A DNA stretch of 64,000 nt from Vibrio sp. SS-MA-C1-2. GTDB taxonomy: Bacteria > Pseudomonadota > Gammaproteobacteria > Enterobacterales > Vibrionaceae. A program made the translations under genes and the position numbers. The DNA lies in contig NZ_CP090980.1 of assembly GCF_021513135.1 (NCBI RefSeq), positions 124,001 through 188,000 on the forward strand. The letters are read 5' to 3'. Positions 36,644-45,364 of this stretch are shown in pieces; position 1 is the first letter of the stretch, and each line of letters starts with the position of its first letter. The notes under the pieces were generated by a model. It had not been told where the DNA came from, made no database searches, and was given only the letters and a program-made list of their open reading frames with translations.

Positions 36644-37699
36644 ATGAAAAAAGCGATAATCCTCGCCAATGCCTTACTTCTCTCTTATGCGAATATGGCT
36701 TCGGCAAGCCCAACCAATGCTCCACTCCTAATGACACCTCCGTCTAATCAAACACAAAGCTCGGTAAAAACAGCCCATCAGCCACCAGCTCAAGTACGTA
36801 CTGAAGCGGATAAACTGGCTTATACTGCGCAAAATAAGCAAGAAACCGTTGCTAAAAGAACCGAAGCTTTAGCTGCTCTACAACGTTTTCCGAATAAAAA
36901 TAGCTTTATTGCTGTTGCTCGTGCCATTAAAGAGCCAAATAGCGAAATTAGAATGGCGGCGTTAATCGGTTCTCGTGGCTTTAACTTTGACTATCGTTTT
37001 CGTGTTGTTGAGCCTCTGTTTAATGATCCTGAGCCAGAAATTCGTATTGCGGTAACCTCAGAGTTAATGCCAAATTACATGTCAATGATCCCAAAACAAA
37101 AAGCGATCATGGATAAAGAGTATAACAATCTAATTACTTCGCTATTTGGTAAAGGTAACTCCGCTACTAAGCTTAAACTGGCTGATATTTATCGTTGGCA
37201 TAATGACCCTAAAAGTGCCGAGCCAATCTACCAAGAACTACAAATCAAGGATGCCAAAAATCCTGATGTGTGGATCAACAGCTCTGAGAACTATCGAGTG
37301 CTGCAAGATAATCAACAGTCATTAAAGATGATAAATGAAGGGATAAAGCACGTTCCTGATAATGCAAAACTGCATTATGCAAAGTCATTAATTTTAGTTA
37401 GAGAGAAAAATAAAGCGGACGGATTAAAAGAGATTAAGAAAGCTGCAGAGTTAGCGAAAACCAACAGCTATTATTGGTATTTGTACGCGATTATGGAACA
37501 AGATATTGATATCAAAAACTCAACACCTTTGTTTGAAAAAGCCTATTTATTATCAGGCTCACCAGAGCATCTTTATGCGGTGTGTGAGAACTACTTAACA
37601 ACAGGTAATAGAAAATCTGCACAATGTATGGTTGCGCTTGAAAAGGTTGCACCTAAGTCTGCGGTAGAGAATCTAAAGAAAAAGTTTAATTTGCAATAA
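36644..37699 (+). CDS. Periplasmic HEAT/TPR repeat protein
   Basis: 351 residues with a signal peptide cleaved after about residue 22 (LSYANMASASP). The first half (60-150) has HEAT-like helices (ALAALQRFPNKNSFIAVARAI; EIRMAALIGSRGF; EPEIRIAVTSEL). The second half has TPR units (ADIYRWHNDPKSAEPIYQEL; SENYRVLQDNQQSLKMINEG; AKSLILVREKNKADGLKEI). Such repeat proteins act as assembly or interaction scaffolds. An FNR-like site and an ArsR-type gene lie upstream, next to module 1, suggesting an anaerobic periplasmic helper; this is inference. Confidence 0.7.
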   Translation: MKKAIILANALLLSYANMASASPTNAPLLMTPPSNQTQSSVKTAHQPPAQVRTEADKLAYTAQNKQETVAKRTEALAALQRFPNKNSFIAVARAIKEPNSEIRMAALIGSRGFNFDYRFRVVEPLFNDPEPEIRIAVTSELMPNYMSMIPKQKAIMDKEYNNLITSLFGKGNSATKLKLADIYRWHNDPKSAEPIYQELQIKDAKNPDVWINSSENYRVLQDNQQSLKMINEGIKHVPDNAKLHYAKSLILVREKNKADGLKEIKKAAELAKTNSYYWYLYAIMEQDIDIKNSTPLFEKAYLLSGSPEHLYAVCENYLTTGNRKSAQCMVALEKVAPKSAVENLKKKFNLQ

Positions 37700-37792
37700 G
37701 TCAATATCAACTAAAAAATGTCGACTGAAAAATTGTGACCTCTATCTTGTATCATTATGAATGCTCGATTGGAGGTCTATATTTATAACATC

Positions 37793-38356
37793 TTAATAAC
37801 TCACCTTATATTTCACCTGCACAAAATCATTCGGATATACAATTGAGTTAGCCTGTTCTAATTTTATCGATACATCCATCTGACCGAACAATGGAATTCC
37901 TCCTCCTAATAAAATAGGTGCACGAGTGATAATCATCTCATCAATAAGCTGTAAATTGAGAAAGTGTTGAATTGTAGTGCCGCCATCAATATAAGCGTGT
38001 TGATACCCCTGCTCCGCCAATTGATTGACTAATTGATTAATATCACCTGAATAGAGCTCTACTTTATCTCGCATATTTTCTGGTGCTTCTGTTAACGTTC
38101 GACTCAAGACGATGATTTTTTTATCACCATAAGGCCACTGCTCTGGTGTGAGATTCATATTTGATATCACCTCCATACACTTTCGCCCCATGATTAAACA
38201 ATCGAAAGAAGCAAAGTGTTGATTCCAGCCCATATCGACCTGATCACCCATCTCAGCAGCTGTATTGCCAGCGGTATGTAACCAATCCACGCTACCTGCT
38301 TTATCCGCAATATAGCCATCGACACTGGTTGCAATAAATACAGTACATTTCATCAT
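37793..38356 (-). CDS. Dihydrofolate-reductase-family protein (RibD C-terminal type)
   Basis: 187 residues of the RibD C-terminal/DHFR-like fold: CTVFIATSVDGYIADKAGS, DCLIMGRKCMEVI, KIIVLSRTL and AYIDGGTTIQHFL. NADPH-dependent reductase activity is likely but the substrate is not evident. I choose the ATG at 38356 (GAGGAA upstream) rather than 38395. It is a single gene. Confidence 0.82.
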   Translation of the reverse strand: MMKCTVFIATSVDGYIADKAGSVDWLHTAGNTAAEMGDQVDMGWNQHFASFDCLIMGRKCMEVISNMNLTPEQWPYGDKKIIVLSRTLTEAPENMRDKVELYSGDINQLVNQLAEQGYQHAYIDGGTTIQHFLNLQLIDEMIITRAPILLGGGIPLFGQMDVSIKLEQANSIVYPNDFVQVKYKVSY

Positions 38357-38572
38357 CAATTTCCTCGGTTTAACTAAAGATAATAGAACGACCAATGGTA
38401 CCTTAACTGAGCAAAATGATTAATCATCCACCCTCCAGATTGTGATTTTGACGATTAAATGCTGAAGCTCAATTGAAACAAACGTTGACATGTCTACTGC
38501 TTTATAGTTTAACCTTCTATATCGTCAATGGGTATTACCGTGATTAGCGAAAAATTTATTAAGGCCTTTGTT

Positions 38573-39787
38573 ATGTATAAAATCTCTGAGCTTGCCGAAA
38601 AAGTTGGACTTTCAAGAACAGCGCTCCTCTATTATGAGAAAATTCAATTAATAACAGGTAAACGTTTAGATAATGGATATCGAGTCTATAACGACAATGA
38701 TCTTCAACGTATTCGTCTAATCCAACAGTTGCAACTCGGTGGGTTAACGCTCAAAGAGTGTAAAGCGTGTTTAGAGACAAAAATAGACAAAGCAATGATA
38801 CAGGATCGCCTCAATGCTCTTGACCAAGAAATCCAACAAAAACAACAAGCAAGAGAATTACTTGCGGCAATTGCCGGTCAAGGTGACCTTAAAGTTTGGC
38901 ATCAACAATTAGATCAACTCGCCCCTGACGCTCATCTTGAATGGTTATCAACCCAAGGTTTCAGCGATAAAGAGGCATTACACTTAAAATGGCTATCAAA
39001 AAATATGAATGAACACGACATATATATGAACGACTTTATGACAGTTTTCGAAACACTAGAACGCTGGGGGCCGGGCAGTAAAAAAGATACTCGCCAAGCG
39101 ATAAATGCCCTACCAACGACGCCTTCGAACCTATTAGAGATTGGATGTGGTAAAGGTCTTGCAACTGAAGTTTTAATGGAATCAACCCCAGCTCAAATTA
39201 CCGCAATTGATAATGAGCAATCTGCCCTTGATCGACTTCAGCAGAGATTTATTGAACAAGATATTGAAGAACAAGGTTCTCACAAACAAGGATCTGAAGA
39301 GAAACCGCCATTATCTCGCTTAAATACAGTCTGTGCCAACATGGCCGAATTACCCTTCGATAAAGAGAGCTTTGATCTATTATGGGCAGAAGGAAGTGCT
39401 TACATAATAGGGATTGAAAAAGCATTATCGTTATGGAAACCATTCATTAAACAACATGGTTATTTAATGGTTAGTGATATGGTTTGGAAAACAGCAAGCC
39501 CAAGTCAAGCTGCTATTGAATTTTGGAACAGTGAATACCCTGACATTCAACAAGTAGAAACAAGACTTAAACAGATGGAAGTCGCGGGATACCGTGTTAT
39601 CAATCACTTTCCACAAAGTGAAGAAGCATGGTTAAACTATTATGCGCCACTAGGAAAACGAGTTAAAGAACTAGAAAACGAAATGTCGGAGTCCGCAGCA
39701 TTTAAAGATATTGAGAAGGAAGTTAGCCTTTGTACAGAATATTCGCATCAGTTTGGTTATCATATGTTTATATTACAAAAATGTTAG
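38573..39787 (+). CDS. MerR regulator fused to a SAM methyltransferase
   Basis: 404 residues. The first 70 (MYKISELAEKVGLSRTALLYYEK...NGYRVYNDNDL) are a MerR winged helix, followed by a coiled-coil helix. A helical linker then leads to a class I SAM-dependent methyltransferase with motif I LLEIGCGKGLATEV (near 200) and LLWAEGSAYIIG. The MerR part lacks the Cys patterns of metal sensors. Start at 38573 has AAGG eight bases upstream; the frame extends to 38528 but without family match. The combination suggests a self-acting regulator of a methyltransferase with an unknown ligand; no adjacent target gene is obvious. Confidence 0.82.
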   Translation: MYKISELAEKVGLSRTALLYYEKIQLITGKRLDNGYRVYNDNDLQRIRLIQQLQLGGLTLKECKACLETKIDKAMIQDRLNALDQEIQQKQQARELLAAIAGQGDLKVWHQQLDQLAPDAHLEWLSTQGFSDKEALHLKWLSKNMNEHDIYMNDFMTVFETLERWGPGSKKDTRQAINALPTTPSNLLEIGCGKGLATEVLMESTPAQITAIDNEQSALDRLQQRFIEQDIEEQGSHKQGSEEKPPLSRLNTVCANMAELPFDKESFDLLWAEGSAYIIGIEKALSLWKPFIKQHGYLMVSDMVWKTASPSQAAIEFWNSEYPDIQQVETRLKQMEVAGYRVINHFPQSEEAWLNYYAPLGKRVKELENEMSESAAFKDIEKEVSLCTEYSHQFGYHMFILQKC

Positions 39788-39791
39788 ACTA

Positions 39792-39963
39792 CACCTAAAA
39801 TAATGGACGTTGCTAACAGGCAGAAATCAAATGAGATCCATAAGTAAAGATACTGTCTAGTGTTGGGGAAACGAGTGTATACCCAAAGTAATTTGATTTG
39901 CTAGTAGACGGCAAGTGAACGAGCGACGCCAACAACCTAGCAGCTTTAAGTATGAGGGGTATA
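39792..39963 (+). repeat. Two adjacent inverted-repeat elements (one degraded, one short form)
   Basis: 39792-39877 is a worn copy starting ACCTAAAATAATGG and ending GTTGGGGAAACGAGTG. 39878-39963 is a short form with both TATACCC/GGGTATA-type ends and the inner flanks (CTAGTAGACGGCAAGTGAACGAG; CAACAACCTAGCAG) but without the central block. The pair fills most of the gap after the MerR-methyltransferase gene. Confidence 0.8.
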
Positions 39964-40031
39964 AGTTTTCTTATTTTTATCCTAATAGGCTGCTTAATTA
40001 AACAATAGGTTGAAATATTTACGACAGAACC

Positions 40032-40059
40032 AAAAAGGCCACTATTCAGCGGCCTTTTT
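40032..40059 (-). terminator. Terminator of module 2
   Basis: On minus, AAAAAGGCCGCT pairs with AGTGGCCTTTTT around GAAT, with a T-rich end, 14 bases after the ttrA stop. Confidence 0.9.
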
Positions 40060-40072
40060 ATTAATAACAACG

Positions 40073-43000
40073 TTATACTTTGCAGATTTTTGCTGGCAAA
40101 GCTTGTCTAGCCGCAGCGCCAACAACCCATTCTAACATCACACCTTTACCTTCTCGGGTTGGATCAATTAAACCTACATCATTAATATTGACCCCTTCTC
40201 CACTGAATTTTTTTACTGGCTGCTGTTTACCATCAATCCAATGAGATCGCTCACCTAATTCCGTATGACCAAACCCATGCTCGATACCTAATGTACCAGG
40301 TACAATTCCATCTAATATCATGGCTCTCGCTGTCATACTTGCACTTGGCGTTTCAATAACAAACTGATCACCTGTCTTAATAGCAAATTTTTCAGCATCT
40401 GCCGGATGAATATACACTGGATTTTCACCTTTCACTGAATTTAAGCGTGGTGATAAATTAGAGACCGCACTATGAATATTCGATTTAAAGTTCGTTAATG
40501 TAAATGGCCAATCTGCTTCTGGATACTTTTCTGAAATTGGGGTTCCATCAGCTAACTTTTGTGGATGCCAAGTTGGACATCCCAAATAATATTCGCCAGA
40601 TAAACTATTGCGAGATGTCCCTACCTTTTCATTCCAAATAGCAATGGGTCTATCCCATTTATGCTTCATCAATTCCCCTTGATATGTCTCTGACGCATCT
40701 TCAAAACGTCCACCTCGTGCAAAAATAAACGCTACACGCCTCATCTCTTCAGCTGTTAATGTCTTTTGCATCATCGGCATTAAACGTTCTAGACCAGACC
40801 ATGCAATATCTTCAGCGTTCACACTAGGCACGCCACCTTTAACATATGCAAGATTAGCAGCGGCACGTAAATAAAAATCTTCCGCACAATGAATACTGTG
40901 CCATTGACCATCATGATCCTGAATAGCATTATCCCCGAAGCCACCAAGATCCATCTCTTTAGCCACATCAATGACAAAGTTTTCTAAACAAATAGAACGT
41001 CCATCTGCTGTTTTTGCTGTTCGTGACTCAACAATAGGCCAACGAAAAGTCAGTGTTTTTGTCGGTACATCATGCCAAGGTACTGTCGTTCCCCAGCTTT
41101 CATAAGTTACGGTATCAGGCACAATGTAATCAGATAACGTCGTTGTTTCATTAATAAAGGCATCAATTGAAACTATCAAGCCAAGCTGTTTTGGATCTTT
41201 TAATTTATCTTCCAGTAATGTTTTTAACCCTGGAATACCATAAATCGGGTTTGCCATATGGTTAATCCAAATTTTTGCACGGTAAGGATAACCATCAATT
41301 GCCGCCGATAGATGTTCGGTTAATAGTGGTGCAGAAAATGGATACCAAGGAGCTCGAGTTGGATAAGCCGACTTGCCTGCTGAAACTTTACGCTTATATT
41401 CACTGGTCTTTTCATAAGGGAATCGACTACGTGATAGGTAAATACCTTTAGGCTTAACTTTATCTTTAAATTGAGTAAAGTTATAACGAGGTCCAGAGCC
41501 TGATGTTGGATATCCACCAGCTCTTGCCATCGCGCCACCTTTCATATTGATGTTCCCAATAAGTGCATTCAGCATTAAAATCGTAAATGAATTATAGAAA
41601 CCATTGGTGTGCATATTGCCACCGTGAGTATCAATAACTGCTTTTGTCCCATAACTGGTGAAACGTTTAGCTAATGCCGTTATTTCATCTTCTGGAATAC
41701 CACACTGTCGACTATAAAAAGCAAGATCATATTTAAATGCTTGCTCTTTTAAATGTTGTAGTGATGACTTCACTTCAACATCTCTTCCTTTTATAGAGAT
41801 TGTTCGTGTCACAAATAAATCCGCAGGGTCAACCTGCGTGCTCAACCCTAATTCATGGCTTTTTTTATCCACAATAATGTGTGGATCTTGCTTTGATAAT
41901 GCGTCCCCAGAAAAAGGCAAACCAAGATCAGATGCACGTAAAAATCGACCATTATCAGGATGTGATTCATCACTAATCACCAGATGAGTCGCATTACACC
42001 AATGTGGCGTTCCTGCTTTTTTCATAGACTCAACGCCTGGTTGAGAAAGAAACTTTTCATTATATCGCTTATTAGTGATAATCCATTGAATCATGCCCAA
42101 AATCAGAGCCGAATCTGTACCCGCTTTAATCGGTATCCAATTATTTCTATCGCCTGCCGCCAAACTCGATGAACCAGCAGGTAGATTTGGCGTGATAATC
42201 GTATACTTTAGTTTTCCATCAGTACGTGCTTTGGCAACTTGACGAGCTTGACGCTTAAATGGATTGCCGGCTTGCGCTGGGGACATACCAATAAAAATAA
42301 TATATTCCGTATTTTCAAAATCAGGCTTTAAATGGGCATATTTTTTCAAATCATTCATAAATGCACCACTGCCAGCACGGAAAGCATAACCACAATATGA
42401 CCCATGGTGCCCAAAATTTCGAGTACCATAACTATTAAAAGCAAATCGCTTTAAAATATCATCTCGTCCCTCGTTACCTGCATTAGTTACTAAGAGTTGA
42501 TTTACTTTTGTCCCATATTCTGGATTGTTGACATCAAGTGGTGTCTTAAGATCTCTCACTGCACGCAGGCCATCAACATGTCCCTCACCAAAAAGATCGC
42601 CACCTTCGACTATTTCTTTAATCAGTTGCTCATAACTAATTTGTTGCCACTTTCCTTCTCCACGCTTACCTACCCGTTTCATTGGATGAGTAATTCGATA
42701 TGGACTATTTTGAATATCCAACATCCCATTACCACGAGCACAAGCTGTTGAACGACCATCAAGCCCAGCTTCTCCTACCATTCCTAGATAAGCTTCTTTA
42801 ACAGGCGTTTTAAATGGGATCTGCTGCTCGTTAGATAGCGGATGATATGGATTACCTGATATGCGCAAAATATTATCCGTTTTATTATCAATACGAACAC
42901 GTAAACCACATAAAGACCAACAACCAAAACACATTGAAGGTGCAACACGTTGATTTGGATTTGCGATTAAATTTCCCTTCTGATTCACTTTATATTCAGT

Positions 43001-43165
43001 AGACAGTGAGTTTCCATGATGAATATCTTTAGTTTTCTTACCTGATGTCCCTTCTATCGCTCCTTCAACTAAATGATTTGCAGTTGCTGCATATCCAGCC
43101 GCAAATGCACCCACACCTCCAACCGCAAGGCCTGATTTCAAAAATTGACGACGTTTATTATCCAT
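40073..43165 (-). CDS. ttrA: Tetrathionate reductase-like catalytic subunit, module 2
   Basis: 1030 residues, close in length to Salmonella TtrA (1020). A twin-arginine signal (NKRRQFLKSGLAVGG), the [4Fe-4S] motif CFGCWSLC (Cys79, 82, 86) with CARG, and KRVGKRGEGKWQQISYEQL and GGDLFGEGHVDGLRAV match TtrA blocks closely. The Mo-ligand region reads HGSYCGYAFRAG, the same context as Salmonella TtrA. TtrA reduces tetrathionate to thiosulfate in the periplasm; family members may accept other substrates. It is the last gene of ttrB-ttrC-ttrA, 15 bases after ttrC. No ttrSR regulator genes are nearby. Confidence 0.87.
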   Translation of the reverse strand: MDNKRRQFLKSGLAVGGVGAFAAGYAATANHLVEGAIEGTSGKKTKDIHHGNSLSTEYKVNQKGNLIANPNQRVAPSMCFGCWSLCGLRVRIDNKTDNILRISGNPYHPLSNEQQIPFKTPVKEAYLGMVGEAGLDGRSTACARGNGMLDIQNSPYRITHPMKRVGKRGEGKWQQISYEQLIKEIVEGGDLFGEGHVDGLRAVRDLKTPLDVNNPEYGTKVNQLLVTNAGNEGRDDILKRFAFNSYGTRNFGHHGSYCGYAFRAGSGAFMNDLKKYAHLKPDFENTEYIIFIGMSPAQAGNPFKRQARQVAKARTDGKLKYTIITPNLPAGSSSLAAGDRNNWIPIKAGTDSALILGMIQWIITNKRYNEKFLSQPGVESMKKAGTPHWCNATHLVISDESHPDNGRFLRASDLGLPFSGDALSKQDPHIIVDKKSHELGLSTQVDPADLFVTRTISIKGRDVEVKSSLQHLKEQAFKYDLAFYSRQCGIPEDEITALAKRFTSYGTKAVIDTHGGNMHTNGFYNSFTILMLNALIGNINMKGGAMARAGGYPTSGSGPRYNFTQFKDKVKPKGIYLSRSRFPYEKTSEYKRKVSAGKSAYPTRAPWYPFSAPLLTEHLSAAIDGYPYRAKIWINHMANPIYGIPGLKTLLEDKLKDPKQLGLIVSIDAFINETTTLSDYIVPDTVTYESWGTTVPWHDVPTKTLTFRWPIVESRTAKTADGRSICLENFVIDVAKEMDLGGFGDNAIQDHDGQWHSIHCAEDFYLRAAANLAYVKGGVPSVNAEDIAWSGLERLMPMMQKTLTAEEMRRVAFIFARGGRFEDASETYQGELMKHKWDRPIAIWNEKVGTSRNSLSGEYYLGCPTWHPQKLADGTPISEKYPEADWPFTLTNFKSNIHSAVSNLSPRLNSVKGENPVYIHPADAEKFAIKTGDQFVIETPSASMTARAMILDGIVPGTLGIEHGFGHTELGERSHWIDGKQQPVKKFSGEGVNINDVGLIDPTREGKGVMLEWVVGAAARQALPAKICKV

Positions 43166-43180
43166 TGTGACAGCCTCTTA

Positions 43181-44275
43181 TTAATGGTTATGATGTGAAA
43201 AAGTTGAAGTACTACATTTTGATGAAATTAACTCAGATCCAAGTAATGCTAATGCAGACCATAAACCAAGCATCCCAATAATGCTAAGAATACCACCACT
43301 CCCCGTTGTTAAATGGTAAGGGTAAAGTCCCACATCAAATTTAGGAATAAGCTGAACATCAATTAATGTTACCCAACGTATGTACCAAGCAGATAAAAGA
43401 GTTAGAATAGAAAGAACAATTAAACTCACTACTTTGTAATTTTCATTTATTAAAATCAACGTAACTACAGTACAAATAATAAAAATAGTGAATAACCATA
43501 AAAGAGAGGTTAACCACATAGAATTATTATATAAAGAGAGGTGAGAGCTTTGTGTCGCCCATAGTGATAATAGAGCACCCGATGATAAAGAGCTTATGAT
43601 GATGGTTCTTTTAATTATACAAATATCAGTCAACGATAGTTTAAATTTACCTTTTGCTATCATTAAATAAATGATCAAACTAAAGCCAATCGCTACAAGA
43701 AATGAGGATGCAAACCATAATAATGGTGATGCTGGTTGGTTCCATAAAGGGCGTGAATGAAGGACAGCAACTTCGGCACCAGTATAGAGCGCAATAGAGA
43801 GACCTGATAATAAGGTTAGTAAAGAAACCATTACTAATAATTTATAAGATGTTTGCCATTGACCTAACGATAAAAGTGAAAACTTTCTCGATATAAAATT
43901 ATCACTTTTTCTTAATAACATTAAATCATTACGTAAATATAACCATGCAGTAACAACAGCTAGTCCACTAAATATAGGTAAGAAAATAGACCCCATAGAC
44001 ATCCATGACCAAGGTGTCAAATTTGTGTAAAAATGCCATGCTCTACCCGGTTGATGGAGATCAGCGGTTAACGCTAATGGGCCAACAACTGCCCCAATTG
44101 CAAGCGTTAACGCTAATGAAGAACGAAAATAATGTGATACTTTTGTTTTACATATCAAAGCAATAAAAAATAAAATTGCAGCTGCATAAGCAGATCCGAT
44201 ATAGAAAAAGTATTGCACTGCCCAAGGAAGCCACGCGACAGGTTGTGGCTGAACTAAAACTTCAGTTATATTCAT
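43181..44275 (-). CDS. ttrC: Tetrathionate reductase-like membrane anchor, module 2
   Basis: 364 residues, nine membrane helices, NrfD/TtrC family. N-terminus VAWLPWAVQYFFYIGSAYAAA and DLHQPGRAWHFYTNLTPWSWMSMG are shared with module 3. This subunit anchors TtrAB and would draw electrons from menaquinol. It starts three bases after ttrB. Confidence 0.85.
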   Translation of the reverse strand: MNITEVLVQPQPVAWLPWAVQYFFYIGSAYAAAILFFIALICKTKVSHYFRSSLALTLAIGAVVGPLALTADLHQPGRAWHFYTNLTPWSWMSMGSIFLPIFSGLAVVTAWLYLRNDLMLLRKSDNFISRKFSLLSLGQWQTSYKLLVMVSLLTLLSGLSIALYTGAEVAVLHSRPLWNQPASPLLWFASSFLVAIGFSLIIYLMIAKGKFKLSLTDICIIKRTIIISSLSSGALLSLWATQSSHLSLYNNSMWLTSLLWLFTIFIICTVVTLILINENYKVVSLIVLSILTLLSAWYIRWVTLIDVQLIPKFDVGLYPYHLTTGSGGILSIIGMLGLWSALALLGSELISSKCSTSTFSHHNH

Positions 44276-44278
44276 TGA

Positions 44279-45040
44279 TTACTCTCCTTTAGGCTCATAA
44301 ATTGCCGCTTTACCTTCAATATAAGAGGTAAATCTCTCATTCATTCCAATGTAAAAAACATGAGGATGCGTATTCTCTTCAGGTTTTAAAACTTTAATAT
44401 CATCTTTATGTTTAAGAAGTAATTGAGATACCTTACTATTTGAATCCTTTATATCGCCAATAACACGTGCTCCTCCGACACAAGTTTCAACACAAGCAGG
44501 TAACAAGCCATCTTTCAAACGGTGGGCACAAAAGGTACATTTATCAGCTGTTAACGTTTCCTCATTAATAAATCGTGCATCATAAGGGCATGCCTGAACA
44601 CAATAAGCACAAGCAACGCAACGACTGTTATCAACCATAACAATGCCATCTTCACGTTGAAATGTTGCTTGAACAGGACAAACCGCAACACAAGGTGGAT
44701 TATCACAATGATTACAAAGACGAGGAAGCATGAAGGCTTTAGATTCTTTGGTCCTCTTATCACCATTACTTAACGTGACTTCATATTGTTTAACGGTTGT
44801 ACGAAATTGACCAATCGGTGCTTGATTTTCGATACTACAACCAACTGTACAAGCTTGACAGCCTACGCACTTTCTTAGGTCAATAACCATTGCATAACGT
44901 TTTCCTATTTCGCCTTTACGGTTATCTTCATTATTATTTTTAATAACAGTTGATGCATGCGCGGTTTTTATTCCCAATATAGGAATAAGCGATGCGCCTG
45001 CTGTTATCGCACTAATTAAATGACGTTTATTTGAATCCAT
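44279..45040 (-). CDS. ttrB: Tetrathionate reductase-like ferredoxin subunit, module 2
   Basis: 253 residues with four [4Fe-4S] motifs: CVGCQACTVGC, CNHCDNPPCVAVCP, CVACAYCVQACP, CTFC...CVETCVGG. The signal reads MDSNKRHLISAITAGASLIP: a KR in place of the RR of Tat signals, as known for Salmonella TtrB. I set the start at 45040, where GAGAGG lies just upstream; a TTG in frame at 45052 lies inside that site. It is the first gene of module 2. Confidence 0.87.
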   Translation of the reverse strand: MDSNKRHLISAITAGASLIPILGIKTAHASTVIKNNNEDNRKGEIGKRYAMVIDLRKCVGCQACTVGCSIENQAPIGQFRTTVKQYEVTLSNGDKRTKESKAFMLPRLCNHCDNPPCVAVCPVQATFQREDGIVMVDNSRCVACAYCVQACPYDARFINEETLTADKCTFCAHRLKDGLLPACVETCVGGARVIGDIKDSNSKVSQLLLKHKDDIKVLKPEENTHPHVFYIGMNERFTSYIEGKAAIYEPKGE

Positions 45041-45364
45041 ATTACCTCTCAATACTTCAGTTGTAATAAACTCATAAGATATTCATTCATGAGAAAATAA
45101 TTAAATAAAACGAGATTATATTAACACTCATAATATTTAATAATATTAATGAAGATTTAAAGTAGGATTACATTAAAATTAAAGCCATTGTTTTTATTGA
45201 AGAAGTCACTTAAATTAAATATTATCAGTACTGAGATCAATTATTTTCAATGGTTTCCACTTTCCCGTTGAAGTTACCCTAGAAACCATTCACTATTATT
45301 CTTATTATCAATTCAGTTATCAGGAAATTGAAGAGGATTAGGTCTATTTAAAGAATACAATCAG
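45041..45364. other. Gap between modF and module 2: hairpin, no clear FNR box
   Basis: AT-rich leader of ttrB. AATGGTTTC (45249-45257) pairs with GAAACCATT (45282-45290), a possible modF terminator lacking a T run. I looked for a full FNR box and found only half sites such as TTGATCTC near 45232, read on minus. Confidence 0.5.
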
